From NCBI GenBank assembly GCA_945483375.1, contig CALYRQ010000064.1, positions 1 through 5,969 on the forward strand: DNA of 5,969 bases, in the 5' to 3' direction. Both the position numbers and the translations under genes were made by a program. Shown here in pieces: positions 1-5,969 of the stretch. Numbering within the stretch: the stretch's first letter is position 1; the number at the start of each line of letters is the position of its first letter. Source of the DNA: an uncultured Elusimicrobia bacterium (GTDB lineage Bacteria > Elusimicrobiota > Elusimicrobia > Elusimicrobiales > Elusimicrobiaceae). The notes below the pieces were generated by a model. The model did no database searches and was not told where the DNA came from. It worked only from the letters and a program-made list of their open reading frames with translations.

Positions 1-255
1 GGCCCAAAAACACGATACGATAAAACAAAAAGGCAGCAGCCACGCGCACATTTCATGCGCCGAAAGGAAAGACTGGTTCCATACGCTGCCGAACGAAAAC
101 ACGTTGGTGTAATGCGTGTATTTGAGGCCGCCCCATAACAGAAAAAATCCCAGCACCGCCAAATATACGAATAAGACAAACGACACGGGAAATAACAGCG
201 CCAATATAAAACTGCGCCGCTTGTTGCGCTCAATATATTCGTATGCGGTAGCCAT
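1..255 (-). CDS. Second HtpX-like M48 metallopeptidase, N-terminal part only (cut by left edge)
   Basis: Only the first 85 residues lie in the window, so the catalytic domain is not seen. The start is ATG at 255-253, whose A is shared with the TAA stop of the preceding htpX gene (TAATG), a layout typical of translational coupling. No strong Shine-Dalgarno is present. Residues 1-29 match the N-terminus of that neighbour at about 17 of 29 positions, including YE.I..NKRR and LLFP, so this is a paralogue made by tandem duplication. A first membrane segment spans about residues 16-38. A polar stretch rich in Tyr, Asn and Ser follows (about 39-66), and a second hydrophobic segment begins near 70. 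The polar loop is unlike the Gly/Ser/Arg-rich loop of the neighbour. By homology it should be a membrane zinc endopeptidase, but the HExxH motif would lie beyond the edge, so activity is inferred only. Confidence 0.8.
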   Translation of the reverse strand, partial: MATAYEYIERNKRRSFILALLFPVSFVLFVYLAVLGFFLLWGGLKYTHYTNVFSFGSVWNQSFLSAHEMCAWLLPFCFIVSCFWA

Positions 256-1298
256 TAAATTTTTCCGTCCATTTCTTCCAGCGCGGCGATACGCTTTTCC
301 ACCGGAGGATGTGTGGCAAGCAGCCCGGATAAGCTAGAAAAAAGGCCCGCTTTTTTAAGCGGACTTTCAATGCACATAGCCGCCATGCTTTCGCGGTGTT
401 CCAACACTTCCACGCGGCTGTTGCCCGAAATTTTGCGCAACGCACTAGCGAGAGCCCCCGGATTGCGGGTCGTCAGCGCAGCGGTGGCGTCCGCCTGATA
501 TTCGCGCCGGCGCGAAACCGCCAAACGGATAAGCGGCGCAATCACGTAACCGTAAATCAGCATAATAAGGCCCATGACGAGCAAAAACGCCGCCCCGTTG
601 TTTTTACTGTTGCGGCGGCTGGAGCGCGCCGCGGCGCGGAAACAAATTTCCCCCGCCAGCGTAAAGAACGAAATGCCCGCCACCGTGATAAGCATTAAGC
701 GGATGTCGCGGTTTTCCACGTGCGCCAGTTCATGCGCGGCCACGCCTTCCAGTTCGGCCCGGTCCAGTTTTTGCACGATGCCTTTGGTAAACGCTATCGA
801 AGCGTGCTGCGGGTCCCGGCCGGTGGCAAAGGCGTTGAGGCCTTCGTCGTCCATTAAATAAATTTTGGGCGTGGGAAGGCCGCGCGTAATGCACAAATTT
901 TCCACCAGACGGTAAATTTCCGGCTGGTCTTCTTTTGTAATTTCAAACGCGTCCGCACCGCGAAGCAGCATTTTGTCACCAGCAAAGTAGGCGATTAAAA
1001 TCCAAATCAGCGCGCCCAACCAGCACAGCGGGCCGACAATCATCATCCATTCGCTGGCCGTTTGCAAACCGCTTTTGGCGGGACCGGAAACGGGAACCTG
1101 AATTTGACGCATGCGTCCGTCCGCCATGCGGACCACACGCGTTTGGACGGAAGCGCGGCCGGACGAACCGCCGTCCGCCAGGCCGAACACACCCCACAAA
1201 ACCAACCAAGTAAACAACGCAAAAGTGATTGGAAATAACAAAACAAGCAGCACGGTGCGCCGCTTGTTTTGGGCAATATGTTCGTAAGTGGTGGACAT
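255..1298 (-). CDS. htpX: Membrane zinc metallopeptidase HtpX-like (peptidase family M48)
   Basis: Complete 347-residue protein. HtpX-type proteases sit in the cytoplasmic membrane and degrade damaged or misassembled membrane proteins using a catalytic zinc. The zinc-binding HELAH motif is at residues 189-193 (His189, Glu190, His193). The probable third ligand is Glu266 in the RRREYQAD stretch, and a C-terminal ATHPP motif at 328-332 is typical of the family. The N-terminus (YEHIAQNKRRT) matches the usual HtpX opening. Hydrophobic segments lie near 16-40, 83-106, 200-220 and 236-260. The segment at 41-80 is a Gly/Ser/Arg-rich loop that makes the protein longer than E. coli HtpX (about 290 residues). 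The start lies 3 bp after the lemA stop without a convincing Shine-Dalgarno, so translation is probably coupled to lemA. The stop overlaps the start of a paralogue. Family assignment is firm; orthology to HtpX itself, as opposed to another M48B member, is likely but not proven. Confidence 0.93.
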   Translation of the reverse strand: MSTTYEHIAQNKRRTVLLVLLFPITFALFTWLVLWGVFGLADGGSSGRASVQTRVVRMADGRMRQIQVPVSGPAKSGLQTASEWMMIVGPLCWLGALIWILIAYFAGDKMLLRGADAFEITKEDQPEIYRLVENLCITRGLPTPKIYLMDDEGLNAFATGRDPQHASIAFTKGIVQKLDRAELEGVAAHELAHVENRDIRLMLITVAGISFFTLAGEICFRAAARSSRRNSKNNGAAFLLVMGLIMLIYGYVIAPLIRLAVSRRREYQADATAALTTRNPGALASALRKISGNSRVEVLEHRESMAAMCIESPLKKAGLFSSLSGLLATHPPVEKRIAALEEMDGKI

Positions 1299-1301
1299 AA
1301 A

Positions 1302-1865
1302 CTAAAATTTCACTTGTACCGCCTGGCGGGCTTCCTGCTCGTTTTCGGCCAGCTGGAAGAGTTCGCGTTTTTCAAAATGGAACATGGAAGCGAAAATATT
1401 GCTGGGGAACAACTCGATTTTGGTGTTCAGTGCCAGCACGTTGCCGTTGTAAAAGCGGCGCGCGGCCTGAATTTTATCTTCCGTGTCACGCAGTTCGCGC
1501 TGCAGTTCCATAAAGTTGGCGTTGGCTTTGAGTTCGGGATAATTTTCCGTCAGCGCAAAGAGGGATTTAAGCGTGCCGGAAAGGATATTTTCCGACTCGG
1601 CGGTTTTCGCCACGCTGCCCTGGGCGGCCATGGCCATATTGCGCGCCTGGATTACTTTTTCCAGCGTGCCGCTTTCATGCGCGGCGTAGCCTTTTACCGT
1701 TTCCACCAAGTTGGGAATCAAATCGTAGCGGCGTTTCATCTGCACTTCAATGTCGCTCCACGCTTCGCTGACGCGGTTTTTAAGCACAATGAGCCCGTTG
1801 TATACGCTTACCGCGTATACGGCACACACAATGATAACAATCAGTACAATCCACAGTCCGTTCAT
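1302..1865 (-). CDS. lemA: LemA family membrane protein
   Basis: Complete 187-residue protein, the usual LemA length. It has one N-terminal membrane segment (about residues 4-22) with almost no residues ahead of it, followed by an all-helical domain. Family signatures are visible: VYNGLIVLKNRV at 21-32, RRYDLIPNLV at 45-54, KGYAAHE at 58-64, and the C-terminal ARRFYNGNVLALNTKIE region at about 135-151, followed by FPSNIFA. The biochemical role of LemA is not settled. In many bacteria the gene lies next to htpX, as here, which suggests work in membrane protein quality control, perhaps as a scaffold or partner of the protease; that is inference. The start is supported by AGGAG six bases upstream, and this ribosome site overlaps the stop codon of the gene before it. 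The htpX start follows after 3 bp. Confidence 0.95.
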   Translation of the reverse strand: MNGLWIVLIVIIVCAVYAVSVYNGLIVLKNRVSEAWSDIEVQMKRRYDLIPNLVETVKGYAAHESGTLEKVIQARNMAMAAQGSVAKTAESENILSGTLKSLFALTENYPELKANANFMELQRELRDTEDKIQAARRFYNGNVLALNTKIELFPSNIFASMFHFEKRELFQLAENEQEARQAVQVKF

Positions 1866-1871
1866 TTTTCT

Positions 1872-1876
1872 CTCCT
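1872..1876 (-). promoter_or_regulatory. lemA ribosome binding site overlapping the upstream stop codon
   Basis: On the minus strand AGGAG lies six bases before the lemA ATG. The TAG stop of the sulfatase-fold gene (1877-1875) shares its A and G with this site (TAGGAG). Ribosomes ending the upstream gene therefore finish on the lemA binding site, which favours coupled translation. It also fixes the lemA start. Confidence 0.8.
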
Positions 1877-3896
1877 AATTATCTTGTTCGGTTTTCTTTT
1901 GGTTGTGATAAAACTGGTAACGGGACGTTTCATACAACCCTTGTGCCAAATTTTTCATATGTTCAAAACGTTTCGGGTCTTTGGCGGATATATCTTCATT
2001 GTAGTTATCGGCTTTGTATTTGTAAAGCCCTTCTTTGCCGCCCTGGCTGTGGTAATAGTAATCCCCCTGCACAAAACCGATGACGGAAGGCGACACGGCC
2101 CAGCCGTACACCAGCGCGCCGGGTTCGGGTTTGTCTTTGGCCAACACGTCGCGCCCGATGGCGCGCGTCGTATAAGAACGGCCCAAAAGCCCCATGGCGG
2201 TGGGTAAAATATCCACCTGGCTGGCGACGTCGTCAATCACGCGCGCTTGTTTAACGGGACCGCCCGCAATAATAAGCGGAATTTGGTGGTTAATTAAATT
2301 AAGTTCCACATAGCCGCGCGGCATATTTTCGGACTGCGGGGCCGCCAGGCCGTGGTCCCCGAAGATAAAGAAGATTGTATTTTCGTACCAATCCTGTTTT
2401 TCAACCAGTTTGAAAAATTCGCGCAAAGCGTGGTCCGAAAAGCGCAGGGAATTGTATTCCGCCACACTGCCGAAGCTGCGTTCCCGGGCCAGTTCCGCAC
2501 CGATGTCTTTCGATTCGAAACCGGCGTTATCGTCCGGAATGGTATACGGCCGGTGGTAGCCGGACGTTTGGATAAACGCAAAGAACGGTTTTTTAAGTTC
2601 TTTTTGTTCTTCGGTCAGCACGCGGTCCGCTTCGCGGAAGAGGTCCAGGTCCGAAATACCCCACACGTCGTTGCGGTGTTCGTTTTCAAACGCACCTTCT
2701 TCGAACATGTGCACGCCCGCCAGGTTATGTTCCAAAATACCGCGGATATTACCCCAGCTGGCGCTACCGCCGATAAAATAGTATTTTTCGTAATCCGTCA
2801 GTGCGTTGACGACCAGGTGCTGGTCCACCACCAACGGATTGCGGGAGCTGGTTTTAAAAGAAGTCACGTCCGGGATGGACGTCACCGTGGCAAACACGGC
2901 GCGCGCCGTGGCCGAAGTGGGCGCAAAGAAATGCGTAAACAAAATGGAACGGTCCGCCAACTCTTTGACGAACGGCGTGGGGTCGATATCCGGGTTGGTC
3001 ATGGAAATTTTATTCCACGCCAGGGATTCCATAAAAATAACCACCACGTTATAATCTTTCCGCGCAGACGCGTCCGCAGTGACGGTGCGCCCGAAATTCA
3101 GTTTTTCTTTATCGGGATTCTGCACGCCCAGGTATTTGGCGACTTCATCGTAATACGCGGCGGTTTTTTCTTTATCGTAGCTGTCCGCCTTTACAAAACG
3201 GGCCGTATCAAAAATGTTGAGCGCGGGATTGAGCGTTAAGTTGCAGATAAAATTGTTGGTGGAGTGATAGGCGTTGCTCCAGCGCAACGGGTACTGGCTG
3301 ATTTGGCCGAACATCAGCGCGCCCGTCGCCAGCAAACCGCCAAAGAACCACGCCAGGCGGCCTTTCCAATAATATGCGTCGCCGGTTTCAAACGCTTTTT
3401 TCTGCAGGCGGTTTACCCACAGGCCCCAGCCGAGACCCCACAAAAGTAAGCCGATAACAGCCCATACGAGCGGATACGTTTCCCATGCCATTTGCAAAGA
3501 GATAAGCGCGTTTTCGGAGTATTTAAAAATGGAATAGTTAATACGCATGGCGATATACGCATAGTGTGCAAAATCGGCGAAGTACACCAAAAGAACAGCC
3601 GCTTCCAGCAAACCGTAAAACGCGGCTACCCACCCGCGGAATTTCCGCAAGACACGGAGCAACAGACACAAACCGAAGAACAACCCCAACGGGATAGCCA
3701 AAGCGCAGGCGAGGCGCGCGTCAAACTTGGCGCCGATATAAAACGTTTCCCATAATTCATGATAATTGGCCGGCAGCAAAGCGGCGCGAAAAACGAATAA
3801 AAAAATGACGCGGAAAACGGTAAAAACCAACCAGTTCGCCGCAATAAACGTAAAATACGATTTAATCCATCCCGGAACGAAAGTTCTCTTTGTCAT
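1875..3896 (-). CDS. LtaS-like membrane sulfatase-fold phosphotransferase
   Basis: Complete 673-residue protein with the layout of the lipoteichoic acid synthase / phosphoglycerol transferase group of the alkaline phosphatase superfamily. It has about five N-terminal membrane segments (near 14-38, 62-82, 88-110, 140-161 and 181-200), a linker, and an outward-facing catalytic domain from about 282 to 590. The metal and nucleophile residues are recognisable: Glu290 in VVVIFMES, probable catalytic Thr330 in TSATAR, His448 in SGYHRP, and Asp514-His515 in FGDHG. The VDILPT motif (561-566) is also typical. Thr in the nucleophile position points to a phosphoglycerol- or phosphoethanolamine-type transferase and away from a true sulfatase, which needs a Cys or Ser maturation motif. 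The acceptor (teichoic acid, periplasmic glucan, lipid A or glycan) cannot be told from sequence. It is the first gene of the operon; GAGGAG six bases upstream supports this start. The downstream gene begins after 9 bp. Confidence 0.9.
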   Translation of the reverse strand: MTKRTFVPGWIKSYFTFIAANWLVFTVFRVIFLFVFRAALLPANYHELWETFYIGAKFDARLACALAIPLGLFFGLCLLLRVLRKFRGWVAAFYGLLEAAVLLVYFADFAHYAYIAMRINYSIFKYSENALISLQMAWETYPLVWAVIGLLLWGLGWGLWVNRLQKKAFETGDAYYWKGRLAWFFGGLLATGALMFGQISQYPLRWSNAYHSTNNFICNLTLNPALNIFDTARFVKADSYDKEKTAAYYDEVAKYLGVQNPDKEKLNFGRTVTADASARKDYNVVVIFMESLAWNKISMTNPDIDPTPFVKELADRSILFTHFFAPTSATARAVFATVTSIPDVTSFKTSSRNPLVVDQHLVVNALTDYEKYYFIGGSASWGNIRGILEHNLAGVHMFEEGAFENEHRNDVWGISDLDLFREADRVLTEEQKELKKPFFAFIQTSGYHRPYTIPDDNAGFESKDIGAELARERSFGSVAEYNSLRFSDHALREFFKLVEKQDWYENTIFFIFGDHGLAAPQSENMPRGYVELNLINHQIPLIIAGGPVKQARVIDDVASQVDILPTAMGLLGRSYTTRAIGRDVLAKDKPEPGALVYGWAVSPSVIGFVQGDYYYHSQGGKEGLYKYKADNYNEDISAKDPKRFEHMKNLAQGLYETSRYQFYHNQKKTEQDN

Positions 3897-3902
3897 GTAT
3901 TT

Positions 3903-3908
3903 CTCCTC
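3903..3908 (-). promoter_or_regulatory. Ribosome binding site of the LtaS-like gene
   Basis: GAGGAG on the minus strand lies six bases before the ATG at 3896-3894. It is strong and well spaced, which supports this start for the first gene of the operon. Confidence 0.8.
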
Positions 3909-3923
3909 AGTCCAACTATGTAT

Positions 3924-3932
3924 ATGATATCA
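3924..3932 (-). promoter_or_regulatory. Candidate extended -10 promoter for the minus-strand operon
   Basis: On the minus strand the sequence TGATATCAT has the form of an extended -10 element (TG, one base, then TATCAT, five of six matches to TATAAT). Transcription would begin near 3917, giving a leader of about 20 bases that ends in the ribosome site. No good -35 is visible; TTCGGC about 18 bases upstream is weak, which is tolerable for an extended -10 promoter. This is a reading by eye only. Confidence 0.4.
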
Positions 3933-4003
3933 AATTATGAAACGCGCGCCGAACTGCTTTCCGTACGCGCGCGAAAAGGCTTCTCTTTCGCGTGGCAAAA
4001 TGC

Positions 4004-4030
4004 TAAGCTAAGGGCAACGGACGGTATACT
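4004..4030 (+). promoter_or_regulatory. Candidate promoter region of deoA
   Basis: TATACT at 4025-4030 matches the -10 consensus at five of six bases, but no good -35 lies 16-18 bases upstream, and the leader would be only about 16 bases. A second candidate is TAAGCT at 4004-4009, preceded by TGC (extended form), with a weak TTCTCT at 3981-3986 spaced by 17 bases; its leader would be about 37 bases. I cannot choose between them from sequence. Confidence 0.35.
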
Positions 4031-4037
4031 GAAAGAC

Positions 4038-4044
4038 AAGGAGG
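4038..4044 (+). promoter_or_regulatory. Strong deoA ribosome binding site that decides the start
   Basis: AAGGAGG lies eight bases before the ATG at 4053. It is a nearly full anti-16S match, and the ATG it serves is where family similarity begins. The earlier in-frame ATGs at 3918 and 3924 have no such site. Confidence 0.85.
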
Positions 4045-4052
4045 ACGCACCC

Positions 4053-5366
4053 ATGAGAATGATTGACCTGATTATCAAAAAACGTAACGGAAAAACGCTG
4101 TCACAGGAAGAATTTGATTTTGTGGCGCGCGGAGCGGCTAAAGGAACCGTGCCGGATTATCAGCTTTCCGCTTTTTTAATGGCCTGCTTTTTAAATCCTC
4201 TTTCCGACAAAGAAACGGCCCTCTTTACCAAAGCGATGGCGCACTCCGGCGGGCGGCTCGATTTTTCTGCCACCAAACTCCCTAAAGTGGACAAACACTC
4301 CACCGGCGGCGTGGGGGACGGTGTTTCCATGGCGCTTGCGCCGTTAGTGGCGTGCGCGGGCGTAGCGGTACCCATGATGTCCGGCCGCGGGCTCGGACAT
4401 ACGGGCGGCACGCTTGATAAACTGGAATCTATGAAAAATTTTGAAGTGCGCGTACCCGCCAAACTGATTTACCGCCAAATCCAAAAGCTGGGCGTTTGCA
4501 TGTTCGGCCAGACCAAAGACCTGGCCCCCGCCGACAAAAAACTGTATTCCCTGCGCGACGCCACGGGCACCGTGGAAAGCCGGCCGCTTATCGTGGCGAG
4601 CATCCTTTCTAAAAAATATGCCGAAGGCGTAGACAGCCTGCTGATGGACGTGAAATACGGCTCCGGCGCGTTTATGCAAAAACTGGACGACAGCCGCAAG
4701 CTGGCCCGCGCGCTGGTTAAAACCGCCAAACTGCTCGGTTTAAAATGTCGCGCGTTAATTACGTACATGGACCAGCCCCTCGGGCGCGCCATCGGCAATG
4801 CCAACGAAATGATGCAAACCGTGCTGATTTTAAAAGGCGATAAAACACTCGCGCCCGATTTCTACGAACTGTTAATGCGCGAAGCCGTCGAAATGCTGCT
4901 CTTAAGCGGAAAATTTAAAGACGCCAAAAAAGCGCGGGCGCTGTTGGAAGAAAAAATAGAAAACGGGGAAGCCGCCGCCAAATTGCGTGAAATGATTAAA
5001 TGGCAGGGCGCCAGCCCCGAAGCGGTGGACAATCCCAAAAAATACTTTAAAAACGCCAAGCTGAAATTTGAATACAAAGCCGACAAAGCGGGCTATGTGG
5101 AACATATTGACGCTAAAACCGCCGGCATGGCGGGCGTACTGCTGGGCGCGGGACGCAACACCATGGAAGACGTGATTGATTACGGCGCAGGCATTTGGCT
5201 TGATAAAAAATCCGGCGACGCGGTGAAAAAAGGCGATGTAATTGCCACGCTGTACGCCTCGGACAAAAAACGGCTGGAAGACGGCGCGGCGCTTTTCAAA
5301 CAAGCGGTGACGATTTCCGCCAAAAAGCCGGAACCGTACAAAATTGTAAAAGAAACAATTAAATAG
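4053..5366 (+). CDS. deoA: Thymidine / pyrimidine-nucleoside phosphorylase
   Basis: Complete 437-residue cytoplasmic enzyme of pyrimidine salvage that splits thymidine (or uridine) with phosphate to give the free base and (deoxy)ribose-1-phosphate. The family length is about 430-440. It has the small helical domain (about 1-65), the phosphate-binding KHSTGGVGD at 81-89, the family signature SGRGLGHTGGTLDKLE at 110-125, and the C-terminal PYNP domain from about 345. Active-site residues correspond to E. coli DeoA with an offset of three: His82, Arg168 (SLRDATGTV), Ser183 and Lys187. Position 108 is Met (PMMSGRG), as in thymidine phosphorylase; broad-specificity PyNP enzymes, as I recall, carry Lys there. 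This favours deoA over pdp. The frame is open 45 codons further upstream, but similarity starts at MRMIDLIIKK and the ribosome site is placed for it. The gene stands alone, divergent from the membrane operon, and ends at a hairpin terminator. Confidence 0.95.
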   Translation: MRMIDLIIKKRNGKTLSQEEFDFVARGAAKGTVPDYQLSAFLMACFLNPLSDKETALFTKAMAHSGGRLDFSATKLPKVDKHSTGGVGDGVSMALAPLVACAGVAVPMMSGRGLGHTGGTLDKLESMKNFEVRVPAKLIYRQIQKLGVCMFGQTKDLAPADKKLYSLRDATGTVESRPLIVASILSKKYAEGVDSLLMDVKYGSGAFMQKLDDSRKLARALVKTAKLLGLKCRALITYMDQPLGRAIGNANEMMQTVLILKGDKTLAPDFYELLMREAVEMLLLSGKFKDAKKARALLEEKIENGEAAAKLREMIKWQGASPEAVDNPKKYFKNAKLKFEYKADKAGYVEHIDAKTAGMAGVLLGAGRNTMEDVIDYGAGIWLDKKSGDAVKKGDVIATLYASDKKRLEDGAALFKQAVTISAKKPEPYKIVKETIK

Positions 5367-5371
5367 ACCAG

Positions 5372-5411
5372 AAAAGACGCGGTTTTCAATTTAGAAAACC
5401 GCGTCTTTTTT
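5372..5411. terminator. Rho-independent terminator, probably bidirectional
   Basis: A perfect 16-bp inverted repeat (5372-5387 with 5394-5409) encloses a six-base loop, AATTTA. The stem core is GACGCGGTTTTC, and a T run follows at 5406-5411. It begins five bases after the deoA stop and ends 17 bases before the stop of the convergent gene. Read on the minus strand it gives the same stem, followed by TTTTC, so it can also serve the gene on the right. Confidence 0.9.
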
Positions 5412-5428
5412 ACCCAATCAAAACATCA

Positions 5429-5969
5429 CTATTTCTCTGTTATCCTTTGGCACTGATATAAATAGCACCCTGCGCCGTAAGAGGTCGCACATTTCTTCCC
5501 GGATAAACCCATCGACTGAGGCCACGTACAGCTCCCATTCAAGCTGTTAGCTCCCGTATTGCATACGGAGTCCGATTTACAATACGATTTATTATCCCGC
5601 GTAAAAGGCCCTAACGAAACGTAAATATCAGCCGTGCACGGCCCCCAGCTTCCCCAACTACACGAAGAAGCATTCCAAGTGCGAGTGCGTTTCCCCATTG
5701 GAGGAGGAGAAACAGTAATCGTCGTATTAGGCGAATCACTCAGGGAATGATACTTATAGGAATACTTACTAAAAGTACAGGTTTGCTCTTCCGTTAATTT
5801 AGAAGGAGTCCCTCCACTGCACGTGCTCCACTCGCCGACTTGCCACTCCCCGGTAGAAGTGTCACAATTGACTGTACGGAATTGACGCCCGCAGGTATTA
5901 CAAACCTGGGAAGTATGCTCATGTACGGTAAAGAAGCAAGCAACCGAAAACAATAGATAGACCGCCAGC
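5429..5969 (-). CDS. Cysteine-rich, probably secreted protein with thrombospondin type-1-like motifs (5' end missing)
   Basis: The frame is open to the window edge, so the true start lies outside. An in-frame TTG at 5953 is not a likely start because it falls inside a hydrophobic run (LAVYLLFSVACFFTV) that looks like the core of an export signal. About 180 residues are visible. After the signal core there are 13 cysteines, which suggests disulfide bonding outside the cytoplasm. Two stretches resemble thrombospondin type-1 repeats: CNTCGRQFRTVNC followed by EWQVGEWSTCS, and KRTRTW followed by CSWGSWGPC (W..W..C pattern, with the preceding R.R of the repeat). The C-terminal 60 residues are rich in Cys, Gly, Ser and Tyr with no motif I recognise. 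Codons and base use are less GC-ended than in the neighbours. SVAC could be read as a lipobox, but the hydrophobic FFTV after it argues against that. Function unknown; adhesion or surface display is a guess. Confidence 0.75.
   Translation of the reverse strand, partial: LAVYLLFSVACFFTVHEHTSQVCNTCGRQFRTVNCDTSTGEWQVGEWSTCSGGTPSKLTEEQTCTFSKYSYKYHSLSDSPNTTITVSPPPMGKRTRTWNASSCSWGSWGPCTADIYVSLGPFTRDNKSYCKSDSVCNTGANSLNGSCTWPQSMGLSGKKCATSYGAGCYLYQCQRITEK

Noticed and set aside
1269..2207. Long plus-strand open frame (312 codons) opposite lemA and the end of the LtaS-like gene
   Set aside because: It lies antisense to two well-recognised genes, has no family resemblance, and is explained by their codon bias.
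2352..3239. Long plus-strand open frame (295 codons) antisense to the LtaS-like gene
   Set aside because: The opposite strand encodes the catalytic domain with its conserved residues; this frame shows only biased composition (Phe, Val, Arg, His) typical of a shadow.
3993..4009. TGGCAAAATGCTAAGC as a sigma-54 (-24/-12) promoter
   Set aside because: The TGGCA half is present but the spacing and the TTGCA half do not fit.
4344..4804. Minus-strand open frames inside deoA
   Set aside because: They are antisense to conserved active-site segments of deoA, with no ribosome site or recognisable motif.
5429..5953. TTG at 5953 as the start of the cysteine-rich gene
   Set aside because: The frame stays open to the window edge, and the TTG is inside the hydrophobic signal core, so the start must be upstream, outside the window.
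1..5969. CRISPR arrays, tRNA or rRNA genes, insertion sequences, phage genes, riboswitches
   Set aside because: The window is almost fully occupied by the six genes, and the two gaps (156 bp and 62 bp) hold only promoter-like sites and a terminator.

Overview
The window is a compact bacterial segment of roughly even base composition, with overlapping or nearly touching genes and clear Shine-Dalgarno sites. It holds a four-gene envelope cluster on the minus strand, a divergent nucleoside-salvage gene on the plus strand, and a convergent secreted-protein gene cut by the right edge. I see no RNA genes, mobile elements, CRISPR arrays or phage genes. The organism cannot be fixed from this sequence. 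The style of the genes, the htpX/lemA/LtaS-type set and the cysteine-rich secreted protein would suit a gut-associated diderm such as an Elusimicrobiota lineage, but that is a weak inference.

Minus-strand cluster (3896 down to 1). The order of transcription is an LtaS-like membrane sulfatase-fold phosphotransferase (3896-1875), a lemA homologue (1865-1302), an htpX-type M48 metallopeptidase (1298-255), and the first 85 codons of a second M48/HtpX-like paralogue (255-1, cut by the left edge). Spacings are 9 bp, 3 bp and a 1-bp stop/start overlap (TAATG), so the four genes very probably form one translationally coupled operon. The theme is the cytoplasmic membrane: a surface-polymer or lipid headgroup transferase upstream of a LemA/HtpX pair, and then a duplicated protease.

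Divergent intergenic region (3897-4052). These 156 bp carry the promoter(s) for the operon and for deoA. There is an extended -10-like site on the minus strand, a TATACT-like -10 on the plus strand, and a repeated ACGCGCGC motif between them.

Plus-strand gene (4053-5366). This is thymidine/pyrimidine-nucleoside phosphorylase. Its start is placed 45 codons inside the longest open frame on the basis of family alignment and a strong ribosome binding site. A 16-bp inverted repeat at 5372-5409 acts as terminator and sits between this gene and the convergent gene on its right.

Right edge (5429-5969, minus). This is the C-terminal part of a probably exported, cysteine-rich protein with thrombospondin type-1-like motifs. 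Its codon use differs from its neighbours, and it is the least understood gene in the window.
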